A DNA stretch of 58,709 nucleotides. Source: Allobacillus halotolerans (GTDB lineage Bacteria > Bacillota > Bacilli > Bacillales > Alkalibacillaceae). Location of the stretch: positions 1 through 58,709 of the forward strand of contig NZ_JAHLZF010000016.1 of assembly GCF_018967645.1 (NCBI RefSeq), read 5' to 3'. Position numbers and translations under genes: made by a program. Below the pieces are notes generated by a model. That model saw only the letters and a program-made list of their open reading frames with translations, was not told the origin of the DNA and searched no databases. Below are positions 37,725 through 47,049 of this stretch, one piece after another (position 1 is the first letter of the stretch; each line of letters starts with the position of its first letter).

Positions 37725-38615
37725 TTAACGTAAGAAATCAAGTAATGTCGGTTGAATGACTCGTGAGCCTGCGCCAAGTGCCGCTCGGTGAACGCTTTCT
37801 GCTTGCACAAGATTCATAATGACTTTTTCCATGTCGGCATCTTCATTGGAAGACATCAAGTCAGTTGTCGCGACACGTTGCTGTGCGATTCGGCTCTCCA
37901 TCAATTCCACTCGGTTCATGCGTGCACCTAAGTCAGCACGTTCATTCGTCAAGCTTTGCGTAAATCCGTCGATGTCTTCGATATATCCCTCAATCGTTGC
38001 GTTACTCGCATTTGGATTTTCCAACTCAGCAACAACTTCATCCAGCTTTGAAAACAAGTCAGCCGGAAACGCATTCGCTGGGTTCACGTTCGAACGAACT
38101 TTAATTCCATCCGCTAGTTCAATTTCGACATCGTTATTATTTGTATCTGCCGCATTGATCAGTTGACCGTCTTTATCAAAGCGTGCTTCCGTCGTATTCG
38201 TACCGTTAAAAATATACTTGTTATTTACTTTTGTGTTGGCGATATCGACTAAATGCTTTTTTAGCTGATCGACTTCCTTGCTAATGTTGTTTCGCTGGTT
38301 TTCTTCATACGTATCGTTACTCGCTTGAATAATCAATTCACGCACACGATGAAGTGCTTGTCCCGCTTCATTCATCGCATCATCTGAATTGTCCATCCAG
38401 TTATTCACTTCGGCAATGTTGCGCTCGTATTGTTCGATTTTTCCTAAACTGTCTCGATGGCTTACTCCACGCATCGCAACGACTGGATCGTCGGAAGGGC
38501 GATTAATCTTTTTCCCAGTCGACAATTGATCCATATACTTATCAATCTGTGAATAGCTATTGCTGATATTTTTCAGCATGTTTTGACTGATCATGGACTG
38601 TGTAATTCGCATCAT
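37725..38615 (-). CDS. flgL: Hook-filament junction protein FlgL
   Basis: HAP3 junction protein between FlgK and filament. N-terminal RITQSMISQNMLKNISNSY and the GKKINRPSDDPVVAMRG signature; flagellin-like C-terminus. 296 residues. Start ATG 38615 with GGAGG six bases upstream; ATG 38612 (MRITQ) is equally possible. Follows flgK by three bases. Confidence 0.95.
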   Translation of the reverse strand: MMRITQSMISQNMLKNISNSYSQIDKYMDQLSTGKKINRPSDDPVVAMRGVSHRDSLGKIEQYERNIAEVNNWMDNSDDAMNEAGQALHRVRELIIQASNDTYEENQRNNISKEVDQLKKHLVDIANTKVNNKYIFNGTNTTEARFDKDGQLINAADTNNNDVEIELADGIKVRSNVNPANAFPADLFSKLDEVVAELENPNASNATIEGYIEDIDGFTQSLTNERADLGARMNRVELMESRIAQQRVATTDLMSSNEDADMEKVIMNLVQAESVHRAALGAGSRVIQPTLLDFLR

Positions 38616-38618
38616 TCA

Positions 38619-40073
38619 TTACCTCCCGACGACACCCATTTGGTTAATGATTCGGTCGAGCATTTCATCGACGACCGTCATACTTCTTGCTGCAGCATTA
38701 TACGCATGCTGGAATTGAATCAAATTCGACATTTCTTCGTCCAGTGAAACACCACTGACAGACTGACGATTTGCGTTCACCGAATTCTTCAGTACTTCAC
38801 TATTATTTTTCAATCGGTTCGCTTCTTGTGCTTGAACACCGAGCTCCCCGACCATTCCTTCATAAAATTCTTGAACCGAGCGATCGTCTAAACCTGCAAT
38901 CGGCTGGTCCTTCACTTTTGCAAGTTTAATTGCATTGTCGCCGTTACCGGGAAAACCATCGAGTGAGGCTGCGATTTTACTCACGTCATTTAAAATTACA
39001 TCGGATACGGCTAAGTCAGCGGCGCCATTACCAGTGAAAAAGTCACCACCGGCATCGCCGTTTAAATCCGTTCCTTGAGTGTGTTGCGTGTTAAAGGCTT
39101 CTTTAAATGCATTAGCCATTTTATCCAAATCCGTCAGTTGTTCGCCGTAAAACTCACTTGATTCCTTTAACCCACGTAAAGAACCGACAGCTGTTAATTC
39201 AAATGTTGCCCCAGCAGCAACTTTTCCGTCCTCATCCATCGTACCAACAGAGAATTCACCACCATTGACAGCTAATCCGTTCAGCTCACCATCTTTGCCA
39301 ATGAGTGTCTGCTTTGTACCATCAGCGAGTGTAAACGAAATGGTAGTTTTCCCCATTGCAATATCTTTTGCATTACCACCACTTGGCTCTGTTCCGACTT
39401 CGATATCGAGCTTTTGGGACAAGCGATCAATTAGTACATCCCGTTGATCATACAAATCATTCGGTAAGTAACCATGCGGCTCAACCTCACCGATTTGTTG
39501 GTTCAAGTCATTGATTTGACGAAGCAGACTATTCACTTCATCGACTTCGGTTTCGAGTTGATAGTCGATTTCGTCTTGAACGCCACTTAATGTGTTATGT
39601 AAATAATTGAGTGTATCGGCAACGGCAACCGCTCGCTGTGCTGCCACTTTCCGCGCCCCTTCATCTTCCGGGTTTGTCGCCACGTCTTGTAACGATGACC
39701 AGAATCGGTTCATCACTTTCGATAAGCCCTCATCGCTCGGCTCGTTCATCACATCTTCCATGCGTCGCAATGCTTCAGCTTTCGATTCCCAATAACCTGC
39801 CTTGGAATTTTCATTTCGGAATTGCAAATCTAAAAAGCTATCACGAATTCGTGTAATATCACCCGCTTTAACACCGGTTCCCATTTGACCAGGTAGCTCT
39901 GGACGATTCATGCCGCCTGCAGGCCATGGAGTTTCCGCTTCAAAATTGACCCGCTGCCGTGAGTATCCTTCCGTCTTCGCATTCGCGACGTTATGAGAAG
40001 TTGTATGTAGTGCACTTTGTTGTGTAAAAAGTGCACGTCGAGCTGTTTCTAGTCCAAAAAAGGTTGATCGCAT
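38619..40073 (-). CDS. flgK: Hook-filament junction protein FlgK
   Basis: HAP1. N-terminal STFFGLETARRALFTQQSALHTT and the SHNVANAKTEGYSRQRV rod/hook motif; C-terminal LDEEMSNLIQFQHAYNAAARSM helix. 484 residues, similar to other Bacillaceae. Starts 25 bp after flgN. Confidence 0.96.
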   Translation of the reverse strand: MRSTFFGLETARRALFTQQSALHTTSHNVANAKTEGYSRQRVNFEAETPWPAGGMNRPELPGQMGTGVKAGDITRIRDSFLDLQFRNENSKAGYWESKAEALRRMEDVMNEPSDEGLSKVMNRFWSSLQDVATNPEDEGARKVAAQRAVAVADTLNYLHNTLSGVQDEIDYQLETEVDEVNSLLRQINDLNQQIGEVEPHGYLPNDLYDQRDVLIDRLSQKLDIEVGTEPSGGNAKDIAMGKTTISFTLADGTKQTLIGKDGELNGLAVNGGEFSVGTMDEDGKVAAGATFELTAVGSLRGLKESSEFYGEQLTDLDKMANAFKEAFNTQHTQGTDLNGDAGGDFFTGNGAADLAVSDVILNDVSKIAASLDGFPGNGDNAIKLAKVKDQPIAGLDDRSVQEFYEGMVGELGVQAQEANRLKNNSEVLKNSVNANRQSVSGVSLDEEMSNLIQFQHAYNAAARSMTVVDEMLDRIINQMGVVGR

Positions 40074-40098
40074 AATAAGCGAACCTCACTTTCATTCG

Positions 40099-40593
40099 TT
40101 AAGCTTTCGAATCAAAAACCGATTGACTCGCTTTGTTTTGTTGTACTTGCTTTTTATCATAATTCATATTTTTCTCATGGTTTGGCTTTAACAAATCTAG
40201 CGATAACTCGACGAACTGAAGCGATTGTTCCATCAACTCCCGGTTCAGTTTTTCTTGATTTTTTAAATCTGCCAACACATAGATGAAATTTTCATAGATC
40301 GCTTGAAGCTGTTCTTTTTCTTCGTTGTTTTGCAAATGGTCGATCACTTGCTGGATCGTTTGCTCTTCCGCTTCTGGTGCATACGTTCGGAACCATCCAC
40401 TCGTCGCGATCACTCGTTTTTCTTCCAATTGCTGAATGGCTTTGACGTGCTTCCGTTCGTCCATGAGTACTTGACGCATGCCATCGATGTTATTGTCTTT
40501 AATGAGTTGCTCTTTTTGCTTCGAAATCTCCAGCAAACTCTGATGCAGTTGATATGTTTTTTCTAGCAATTGTACTTGGTTTTCAATAGACAA
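40099..40593 (-). CDS. flgN: FlgN-type chaperone (YvyG)
   Basis: Helical export chaperone for FlgK and FlgL. 164 residues with heptad pattern (EKTYQLHQSLLEISKQKEQLI), ending in a Lys/Gln/Asn-rich tail. Starts at TTG with GGAGG eight bases upstream; no ATG fits. Position between flgM and flgK is as in B. subtilis. Confidence 0.85.
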   Translation of the reverse strand: MSIENQVQLLEKTYQLHQSLLEISKQKEQLIKDNNIDGMRQVLMDERKHVKAIQQLEEKRVIATSGWFRTYAPEAEEQTIQQVIDHLQNNEEKEQLQAIYENFIYVLADLKNQEKLNRELMEQSLQFVELSLDLLKPNHEKNMNYDKKQVQQNKASQSVFDSKA

Positions 40594-40620
40594 AGGATTG
40601 TCCTCCTTCAGATGGTTGGT

Positions 40621-40884
40621 TTAACGACCGTTCCAAAATTCAACCATTTTTTCAGCAGTTTGTTTTGGGTCCAACTGATAGGTGCCGTTTTGGACTTCCT
40701 GCTTCAAACTCTCAACTTTCTTTTGCCTTGCCTCGACAATCGGATTGGACTGTTGAAGCTGTTTTGCTTCTTTTGAAATTTGAACTTGGTCAGTGGCTTG
40801 GTTTTTGGACTGCGTCTGTTGTTGCTGCTGTACTTGTGGTTTATAAGCATTAATTTTGGGATTGTTCAATGGATTGATTTTCAT
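40621..40884 (-). CDS. flgM: Anti-sigma-D factor FlgM
   Basis: Holds sigma-D inactive until the hook-basal body is complete and FlgM is exported. 87 residues: disordered Gln-rich N-terminus (KPQVQQQQQTQSK), then VQISKEAKQLQQ and the sigma-binding helices (RQKKVESLKQEVQNGTY, TAEKMVEFW). ATG 40884 is chosen (AAAGG eight bases upstream) over GTG 40893. Own sigma-D-type promoter at 40928. Confidence 0.92.
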   Translation of the reverse strand: MKINPLNNPKINAYKPQVQQQQQTQSKNQATDQVQISKEAKQLQQSNPIVEARQKKVESLKQEVQNGTYQLDPKQTAEKMVEFWNGR

Positions 40885-40927
40885 CCGGCTCACCCTTTCA
40901 CGATTTACGACGTTTCTCTACTCTTTT

Positions 40928-40954
40928 ATATCGGTATGTTTTGGAATTAGTTTA
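40928..40954 (-). promoter_or_regulatory. Sigma-D-type promoter of flgM operon
   Basis: TAAA (40954-40951), 15 bases, ACCGATAT (40935-40928) on the minus strand, 44 bases before the flgM ATG. Lies in the 77-bp yvyF-flgM gap. Confidence 0.8.
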
Positions 40955-40961
40955 ATTTCAA

Positions 40962-41387
40962 TTACGACCGCCATGTTCGGTCCTTCGTTACATTATAATA
41001 GATATCGTTCTTTTTTTCTTCTTTGATTTTATCAGCAATCGTTGGTTCGTCGCTCGCTTGCAGATCATGATAAAGCTCATTCTTACAAGAATCACACAGC
41101 TTTCCTTCGTGGATTTGTTCTCCGCACCGCTCACACGAGTACGTCAGATTCGGAAAGTCTGCTCGATGAATGCGACGCTCCTTGACCCATTTTCGGATTA
41201 GTGATTCTTTAACGCCTGTCGCTTCAGCTACTTCATCAACTGTTGCGGTACGATTTTTCTTTTTCCGAATATATTTATACACCGTCTCAAACTGTTCTTC
41301 TTCTTTTTCATAACAGCTTCGACAAACCGTTAGTATTTCTTTTAAAAAGAGCTCGCCACACATTGGACAGTTCGCTAATTCGCCCAT
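40962..41387 (-). CDS. yvyF: YvyF, flagellar-operon zinc-ribbon protein
   Basis: 141 residues with two cysteine clusters (CPMCGELFLKEILTVCRSC and CERCGEQIHEGKLCDSC) flanking a helix-turn-helix-like stretch (TVDEVAEATGVKESLIRKWV). This is the conserved YvyF architecture, suggesting a nucleic-acid-binding regulator, but the function is unproven. AAAGGATG precedes the ATG. Sits between comFC and flgM as in B. subtilis. Confidence 0.88.
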   Translation of the reverse strand: MGELANCPMCGELFLKEILTVCRSCYEKEEEQFETVYKYIRKKKNRTATVDEVAEATGVKESLIRKWVKERRIHRADFPNLTYSCERCGEQIHEGKLCDSCKNELYHDLQASDEPTIADKIKEEKKNDIYYNVTKDRTWRS

Positions 41388-41417
41388 TCTTCATCATCCT
41401 TTTCATTCTACTACGTA

Positions 41418-41440
41418 TTATATCGGTATTTTTTCGTGAA
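41418..41440 (-). promoter_or_regulatory. Candidate promoter upstream of yvyF
   Basis: Minus strand ACCGATATAAT combines a sigma-D-like -10 (ACCGATAT at 41427-41420) with a sigma-A TATAAT. The upstream TAAA is missing at the required distance, so sigma-A use is as likely. Confidence 0.35.
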
Positions 41441-41476
41441 TTGAAAGAGGAATTGGTAGGAATTTTTGCGGTTGGA

Positions 41477-42145
41477 TCAGCTTCTAACCAATGTGAGCGA
41501 CGAAACACGCTTGGCGCCAGCCTTTTTCATCAATTGTGCAGCAAACCGTACGGTAGAACCGGTCGTGAATAAATCATCGATTATGACGATGTTTTCTGGT
41601 GGTGTTTCTGTCAGTTCGAATGGATTGCTTGCTAAAAGTCGTTCCCACTTCGATTTTTTAGATTGCTTTTCTTGTCCAATTCGAATCATACCTGCAAATA
41701 ATGGTTGGTCCACTAAGTTTGCCAACGCTTCAGCTTGATTAAATCCGCGTTCGTGAAATCGGCTTTCTGCTAACGGAACGGGTAAGAGATGACTTTCTTT
41801 AGGGAAATGCTCTTTGAATGTTTGCTGGAAGGAATCTTTCCAAGCGTGGACGATTTCATAATCCCCTCGGTATTTAAACCGCGCCATCGTCTCTTTCATA
41901 TATTCGTTGTACGTATAAACGGATACATTTCGGTCGAGCGGATCCTTTCCCCAATACTGCTCCCAAAACTTGCAGTCGGAACAGAGCTTCTCTTCCGTTT
42001 GTTTCATGCATTTTTCGCACGTTGGTTCTTGGATTGTTTCCAGTTGCTCGTTACAAGACGGACAGAGCGTTCGCTCACGAAAATCAAATAACGTGGACCA
42101 AGTCGTGTCTTTCTCAATCGAGTGCATACAAATTTTACAGTGCAT
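41477..42145 (-). CDS. comFC: ComFC, phosphoribosyltransferase-like competence protein
   Basis: Needed for transformation in naturally competent bacteria. Four N-terminal CxxC-type zinc sites (CKICMHS, CPSCNEQL, CEKCMKQ, CSDCKFW), then a PRTase fold with the PRPP loop VIIDDLFTTGSTV. 222 residues. Starts adjacent to the comFA stop with AGGAG upstream. comFB, which lies between comFA and comFC in B. subtilis, is absent. Confidence 0.93.
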   Translation of the reverse strand: MHCKICMHSIEKDTTWSTLFDFRERTLCPSCNEQLETIQEPTCEKCMKQTEEKLCSDCKFWEQYWGKDPLDRNVSVYTYNEYMKETMARFKYRGDYEIVHAWKDSFQQTFKEHFPKESHLLPVPLAESRFHERGFNQAEALANLVDQPLFAGMIRIGQEKQSKKSKWERLLASNPFELTETPPENIVIIDDLFTTGSTVRFAAQLMKKAGAKRVSSLTLVRS

Positions 42146-43540
42146 TTAGTTGGACTCCTTTTTAAATTTCTTTCCTTCCAAATTTTTCAGCTCGGTATAT
42201 TGGCGCGCCTTCACCATCGCTTTCGTTTTGACATTATAGAAGAAAGTTACATCACCGTCCGGGTCATCCGCACTTCTTCCCGCACGTCCGGCAATTTGAA
42301 TGAGTGCCGCTTCATCAAAAACCTCATGGTCCGCACCGATGACCGCGACATCGATGGACGGAAATGTCACCCCCCGCTCGAGAATCGTCGTTGTAATCAA
42401 TGCTTCGTAGTGCTGGTTTCGAAATTGATGAATGAGTTCCTCGCGATTCGAGCTTTCCGAGTGAACATACGGGATGCCGAGGGTTTCGGATAAGGCATGG
42501 GCATTTTCAATCGTTGGGACGAATAATAAAAATCGCCTTTTCGCTGATTTTCTCTCGTCAATCCAGCGAGTAATTTTAGTCGGAAGTGTGCCTTGTTGTA
42601 GGTGCTGATGTAATTTGAAAACTTGCGATAGTTTCGGAAGCGGAAGTGGATGGCCGTGATAGCGTAATGGAATGGATATGGTTTGTAGCTGTTTCAGTCG
42701 GGAAGCAATTTTTAAATCCAAGCGCGGGGTTGCAGTTAAGTAAATGAGTGCGTGGGAATCCTTGACGGAGCGGGCGACGGCTTTCGGGAGCGATTTGTCG
42801 TGATGGTAAGGAAATGCATCGACTTCATCGACGATCATGACATCAAATGATTTCGAATAACGAAGGAGTTGATGTGTCGTTGCGACGACTAAATGTGCGG
42901 TTACATCGACTTCTTGTGTGCCGCCATACAGAGCTGCCACTTCAATCGACGGAAAATCTCGACGCAAGCGTGGGGCGAGTTCCCGGACGACATCTGCACG
43001 TGGGGTCGCAATACAAACGCGAAAACCATTTCGAAAAGCGATCCATAAACCGCGGTAAAGCATCTCCGTTTTTCCTGCGCCGCATACCGCATGGATGAGT
43101 AATTTTGATTGATTGCGTATGGCCTCCACCATCGCATCTGCCGCCTTGCTTTGCAGTTTGGTCAATTCGCCTCGCCAAACGGATGGTTGCTTGATTTTTC
43201 GTGGTTTGGCAACAGGGCCATTCCACTCATAAAGGGGTTCATTTGTGCTCACTCTGCCCATTTGTATGCAATTCCGGCAATAAGTAATTGACTTGATTGT
43301 TGGTGAATTTTGATGTGAAAAAGATTGAATGGTTTTCATGGGGATTTTTCCGAAATGGGATGGTTTTCGGGTATGGCATCGTTGGCATTCATGATAAAAC
43401 AAGACTTTTTGGATACCAGGAATTTCTATTAAGTAGCCTTTCTCTAGCAAGCCTTTGAAAACAGATTCAGAGAGATTGAGTTCATTTTTCAGTAACCGTT
43501 TTCCTGAAAAACGAGGGGACCAAGGATTGGCGTTCATCAA
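42146..43540 (-). CDS. comFA: ComFA, DNA-uptake helicase
   Basis: Superfamily 2 ATPase that powers single-strand DNA transfer across the membrane during transformation. Zinc-finger Cys residues in CQRCHTRKPS and CRNCIQM, Walker A AVCGAGKTEM, DEAD-like DEVD (VDEVDAFPY), motif VI QIAGRAGRS. 464 residues. No ComK box could be assigned by eye in the 100 bases upstream. First of a two-gene unit behind the degV terminator. Confidence 0.93.
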   Translation of the reverse strand: MMNANPWSPRFSGKRLLKNELNLSESVFKGLLEKGYLIEIPGIQKVLFYHECQRCHTRKPSHFGKIPMKTIQSFSHQNSPTIKSITYCRNCIQMGRVSTNEPLYEWNGPVAKPRKIKQPSVWRGELTKLQSKAADAMVEAIRNQSKLLIHAVCGAGKTEMLYRGLWIAFRNGFRVCIATPRADVVRELAPRLRRDFPSIEVAALYGGTQEVDVTAHLVVATTHQLLRYSKSFDVMIVDEVDAFPYHHDKSLPKAVARSVKDSHALIYLTATPRLDLKIASRLKQLQTISIPLRYHGHPLPLPKLSQVFKLHQHLQQGTLPTKITRWIDERKSAKRRFLLFVPTIENAHALSETLGIPYVHSESSNREELIHQFRNQHYEALITTTILERGVTFPSIDVAVIGADHEVFDEAALIQIAGRAGRSADDPDGDVTFFYNVKTKAMVKARQYTELKNLEGKKFKKESN

Positions 43541-43590
43541 TGTGCCTCCTTATTGGGATGGGGTTATGTAGTGGGGATCTTGAATGGATC

Positions 43591-43641
43591 AAAAGAGATT
43601 TCCTGCGAGCTTACAGGGCTCTCGCAGGATGTTCTCTCTTT
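43591..43641 (-). terminator. Terminator after degV
   Basis: TCCTGCGAG and CTCGCAGGA form a strong stem with an outer AGAGA/TCTCT, then TTTTGA on the minus strand. Confidence 0.85.
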
Positions 43642-43642
43642 T

Positions 43643-44488
43643 TTACCTTACTTTATACCATGTAATACCAATCGCGCCTTCACCTAGGTGAGTGCCGATC
43701 ACCGGGCCGAAGTAGCTAATCTCAAATTCGACATTCGGATACTTTTCAGACAACTCGTCTCGCCATCTTTTCGCTGTATCCTCTCGTTGGGCATGAATAA
43801 TGGCGGCCTTCACTTCTTCCGCATCGTCCGCCGTTTCCTTCAACAGATTTTCCATTCGCTTAAATGCTTTTTTGCTCGTGCGAATTTTTTCAAACGGAAC
43901 GATTTGCTTATCTTTAAAATAGAGAAGTGGTTTCACTTGAAGCAGACTTCCAATCATCGCTTGTGCACCTGTCAACCGGCCACCGCGTGCCAAATGACTC
44001 AAATCATCGACCATGAAATAAGCATTCATGTTTTCCTTCATCGTACGAAGCTCTTGCAAAATCTCTTCAGGCGTCTTTCCTTCCGCTGCCAGATCGGCCG
44101 CTCGCAACACATAAAATCCTTGAGCCAAAGCACTGATTTCCGAGTCGAATGGATAGACATCGACGCCCTCAATCATGCTACCGGCGGACACAGCAGCTTG
44201 ATACGTCCCACTGATGCCACTGGAAAGATGGACCGAGATCACCGCATCGTGCTCCTTCGCGATTTCTTCATATTTCGTCGTAAACTCACTGACAGACGGT
44301 TGAGATGTTTTTGGCAAATCTTTTTCAGCCTTTACTTTTTCATAAAATTCCTCAGTTGTTATGTCATAAAATTCACGATAAGTATCTTGTCCAAATGTTA
44401 CGCTAAGTGGCGCAACATAAATATTTTTTTCTTCTATTAAATGATCGGGTATGTATGCGGTACTGTCCGTTAACACTGCCGTTTTCAT
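43643..44488 (-). CDS. degV: DegV family fatty-acid-binding protein
   Basis: 281-residue DegV fold; family members present acyl groups to fatty-acid kinase FakA. Start MKTAVLTDSTAYIP with the DST motif, TSQPSVSEF lipid-contact loop, HLSSGISGTYQAA, and RGGRLTGAQAMIG. AGAGGAGG precedes the ATG. Located between comFA and degU as yviA in B. subtilis. Physiological lipid not inferable. Confidence 0.92.
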   Translation of the reverse strand: MKTAVLTDSTAYIPDHLIEEKNIYVAPLSVTFGQDTYREFYDITTEEFYEKVKAEKDLPKTSQPSVSEFTTKYEEIAKEHDAVISVHLSSGISGTYQAAVSAGSMIEGVDVYPFDSEISALAQGFYVLRAADLAAEGKTPEEILQELRTMKENMNAYFMVDDLSHLARGGRLTGAQAMIGSLLQVKPLLYFKDKQIVPFEKIRTSKKAFKRMENLLKETADDAEEVKAAIIHAQREDTAKRWRDELSEKYPNVEFEISYFGPVIGTHLGEGAIGITWYKVR

Positions 44489-44599
44489 CTTAAGACCTCC
44501 TCTATAGCAAATATTTTACTATACTCTTCTAATTTATGCACTGTCATTTTAGAAATCGCTTACTTTGCTTATGATGATGTAAGGATTAGTGCATGATGT

Positions 44600-44936
44600 T
44601 GAGCGGATTGCTGTTTGGTCGGGCGGCTACACGCGTTCATCGAGCGGTTACACGCGTTCGTCGAGCGGTTACACGCGTTCGTCGAGCGGTTACACGCGTT
44701 CGTCGAGCGGTTACACGCGTTCGTCGAGCGGTTACACACGCTTGTCGAGCGGTTCCACGCGTTTGTCGAGCGGTTACACACGTTTGTCGAGCAGTTCCAC
44801 GCACTTGTCGAGCGGTTGCGCGCACTTGTTGAGCGGCTCCACGCGTTTGTCGAGCGGTTGCACGTGTTTGTCGAGCGGTTACACACGCTTGTCGAGTGGT
44901 TGCACACATTCATCGAGCGGTTGCTCCTACTCACAT
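44600..44936. repeat. 21-bp tandem repeat array (about 16 units)
   Basis: Units GTTACACGCGTTCGTCGAGCG at 21-bp steps, near-identical on the left and progressively varied on the right. The GTCGAGCGGTT word is shared with arrays at 56.2 and 57.7 kb, same strand. It fills the gap from degV to the degU terminator and creates three unrelated long frames, none of them genes. Confidence 0.95.
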
Positions 44937-44939
44937 ATC

Positions 44940-44975
44940 CAAAAAGAAACCGCGGTCTACGCGCGGTTTCTTCCA
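44940..44975 (-). terminator. Terminator after degU
   Basis: GAAACCGCG pairs with CGCGGTTTC around seven bases, followed by TTTTTGG on the minus strand. Confidence 0.88.
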
Positions 44976-44984
44976 TAATGAAAA

Positions 44985-45656
44985 TTAGTTCACTTCGACC
45001 CATCCATTCTTAATGGCCGTGACGACGGCTTGGGTTCGGTCGTTCACACTCATTTTTTGTAAAATATTCGAGACGTGGTTTTTGACCGTCTTCTCACTGA
45101 TATAAAGGTCTTCTGATATCGACCGGTTGCTTCTTCCGTCGGTCATGAGCTGCAGTACTTCACATTCTCTTCTTGTCAATAAGTGAAGTGGTTTTCGGTA
45201 TTCCACGTGGGTAAACCCTTCACCTTCTCGTGAAGATAGACGGTGGTAGTCTTTCAATAGATTATGTGTCACTTTTGGATGTACATAGGACCCGCCTTCG
45301 CTCACGATTTTGATCGCATTGACGAGTTCATCTGTATCCATCTCCTTTAACATGTAGCCGAGTGCACCGGTTTTCAATGCGTGGACCACGTAAGACTCAT
45401 CATCATGAATAGACAAAATAATTACTCGGACATCCGGGAAGCGGTCAATTAATTGCTGGGTGGCCTCTACACCGTTTATATTTGGCATATTAATATCCAT
45501 AATGACAACATCCGGGCGATATTTCGAAACGAGATCCAAAGCTTCAGTTCCATCGTTTCCTTCTGCCACCACTCGGAAGTCATCTTCAAATTCCAAGATT
45601 CGCTTTATTCCTTCTCGAAATAATTTATGGTCATCAATCAAGACGATACTCGTCAT
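44985..45656 (-). CDS. degU: Response regulator DegU
   Basis: NarL/LuxR-family regulator paired with DegS; controls exoenzymes, competence and motility in B. subtilis. Receiver domain with Asp54 ([11 protein letters not shown]) as phospho-acceptor, linker, and C-terminal helix-turn-helix ([18 protein letters not shown], then [14 protein letters not shown]). 223 residues from ATG 45656 (MTSIVLIDD), with TAGGAGGTAAGTTA before it; a longer frame to 45710 has no ribosome site. Separate from degS by 250 bp, more than in B. subtilis, so it may have its own promoter. Confidence 0.95.
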   Translation of the reverse strand: MTSIVLIDDHKLFREGIKRILEFEDDFRVVAEGNDGTEALDLVSKYRPDVVIMDINMPNINGVEATQQLIDRFPDVRVIILSIHDDESYVVHALKTGALGYMLKEMDTDELVNAIKIVSEGGSYVHPKVTHNLLKDYHRLSSREGEGFTHVEYRKPLHLLTRRECEVLQLMTDGRSNRSISEDLYISEKTVKNHVSNILQKMSVNDRTQAVVTAIKNGWVEVN

Positions 45657-45906
45657 TAACTTACCTCCTAAAAGTGCTACTTCGATTACTGGGTATAAGC
45701 TTCGGTTCATATTTGTTTTTGTGCAACCTACAATAAGATCGGCAATCCATAAAAATAAGCTTACTTATGTCTATCTGTTTTTATAAAACATCTCTAGTAT
45801 AACTATCGGTATTCTATGAAAAATTAAAAGGGCCGTAACGTTTTTTCTCTATTTTTTTACTGCATCACACTTTCAGATACAACAATCTACGCTACGTGTC
45901 ACTGTG

Positions 45907-47049
45907 TTACATTGATTGATGCGGAATAGAAATTTTCACACGGGTTCCCTTACCTAGACTGGAATCGATCGATAACTCACCTCGGAGAATATCAATCCTT
46001 TCCCTCATGCCGATCAACCCAAACGAATCTTCTTTTTTTTCTGCTGGATTGAATCCTTTTCCGTCATCGATAATATGCAAATTCAATTTTTCTGGTGTAT
46101 TTTCGTAAATCACTCGAATCACACGGGGTTCCCCATGCTTCAGTGCATTTTGCAAGGCTTCTTGAATCAAACGGAATGCGGCGGTTTCGAATTGCTGATT
46201 GAATCGCTCCTCTTTACCGCGGATAACAAACTCAATTCGGACTTGATGATACTCTTCGGTCGTTGCAATATACTTTCGTAGGGTCGGAACCAAGCCGAGA
46301 TCATCCAATGCCATTGGCCGGAGATCATAAATGATCCGCCGCACTTCGTATAATGCTTTTCGCACCATTTCTTTCATCGTTTTGACTTCGCTCATTCCTT
46401 GTTCAAGCCCTCGCTCACGGAACGTTTTTCCGACGATTTCTGAGCGAATCATCACATTTGCAAGCATTTGTGCCGGTCCATCGTGCATTTCACGTGAAAG
46501 GCTTCGCCGCTCTTCTTCTTGTGCATCAATGATCTTCAATCCGAATTCTTGGCTATCTTTCGCCGATTGGATCGTTTCATTAATTTCTTTAAAATCTGTC
46601 ATTAAGTAGTTTAAGATAACATTCGTTTTACTCATTAAATTTTCAGATCGTTGAATACTGGTTCCCAATGACCGTATGCGTTGTTCAAGTTCCTCACGGC
46701 GTTTGATCAATCCTTCTTCTTTTTGCCGTTGCAAAACAATTTGTGTCTGCAGGCTATGTGTATGGTTGTACACTTCGCGAACTTCTTCTTCACTATATCG
46801 ATCGAAGTATTTGCTGACCTCAGATAAACGCAGTCGGGAAAGCTTTAATTTTCGTTCCAGTTGATCGTTTTCATCAATTAGATTTTTTACCTCTTGTTTA
46901 ATGTTCGTCAATTCTCGTTCCAAGGCCTGTTGTTGTTTACGTGCTTCTTCACCTAACGAGAAAATTTCATTTTTACTATTGCTGACCACATCAACCATTT
47001 CATTGATGATCTGATCCAATGCTTTTTCGGAATCCTGCACAGTCGACAT
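45907..47049 (-). CDS. degS: Sensor histidine kinase DegS
   Basis: Cytoplasmic single-domain sensor without membrane segments. N-terminal coiled coil (about 40-165, ELTNIKQEVKNLIDEND...), HisKA_3 with phosphorylated His189 (REMHDGPAQ) at the same number as B. subtilis, and HATPase (EALQNALKHG, DDGKGFNP, GLIGMRERI). 380 residues. CGGAGG precedes the ATG. Divergent from yvyE. Confidence 0.96.
   Translation of the reverse strand: MSTVQDSEKALDQIINEMVDVVSNSKNEIFSLGEEARKQQQALERELTNIKQEVKNLIDENDQLERKLKLSRLRLSEVSKYFDRYSEEEVREVYNHTHSLQTQIVLQRQKEEGLIKRREELEQRIRSLGTSIQRSENLMSKTNVILNYLMTDFKEINETIQSAKDSQEFGLKIIDAQEEERRSLSREMHDGPAQMLANVMIRSEIVGKTFRERGLEQGMSEVKTMKEMVRKALYEVRRIIYDLRPMALDDLGLVPTLRKYIATTEEYHQVRIEFVIRGKEERFNQQFETAAFRLIQEALQNALKHGEPRVIRVIYENTPEKLNLHIIDDGKGFNPAEKKEDSFGLIGMRERIDILRGELSIDSSLGKGTRVKISIPHQSM

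Noticed and set aside
44600-44936. CRISPR array
   Set aside because: The 21-bp units are contiguous with no spacers of constant length, and no cas genes are present.
44569-45013. Four overlapping open frames of 79 to 144 codons
   Set aside because: Same cause: the GTCGAGCGGTT 21-bp array translated in several frames (FVERLHA, CNRSTNA, SSSGYTR).
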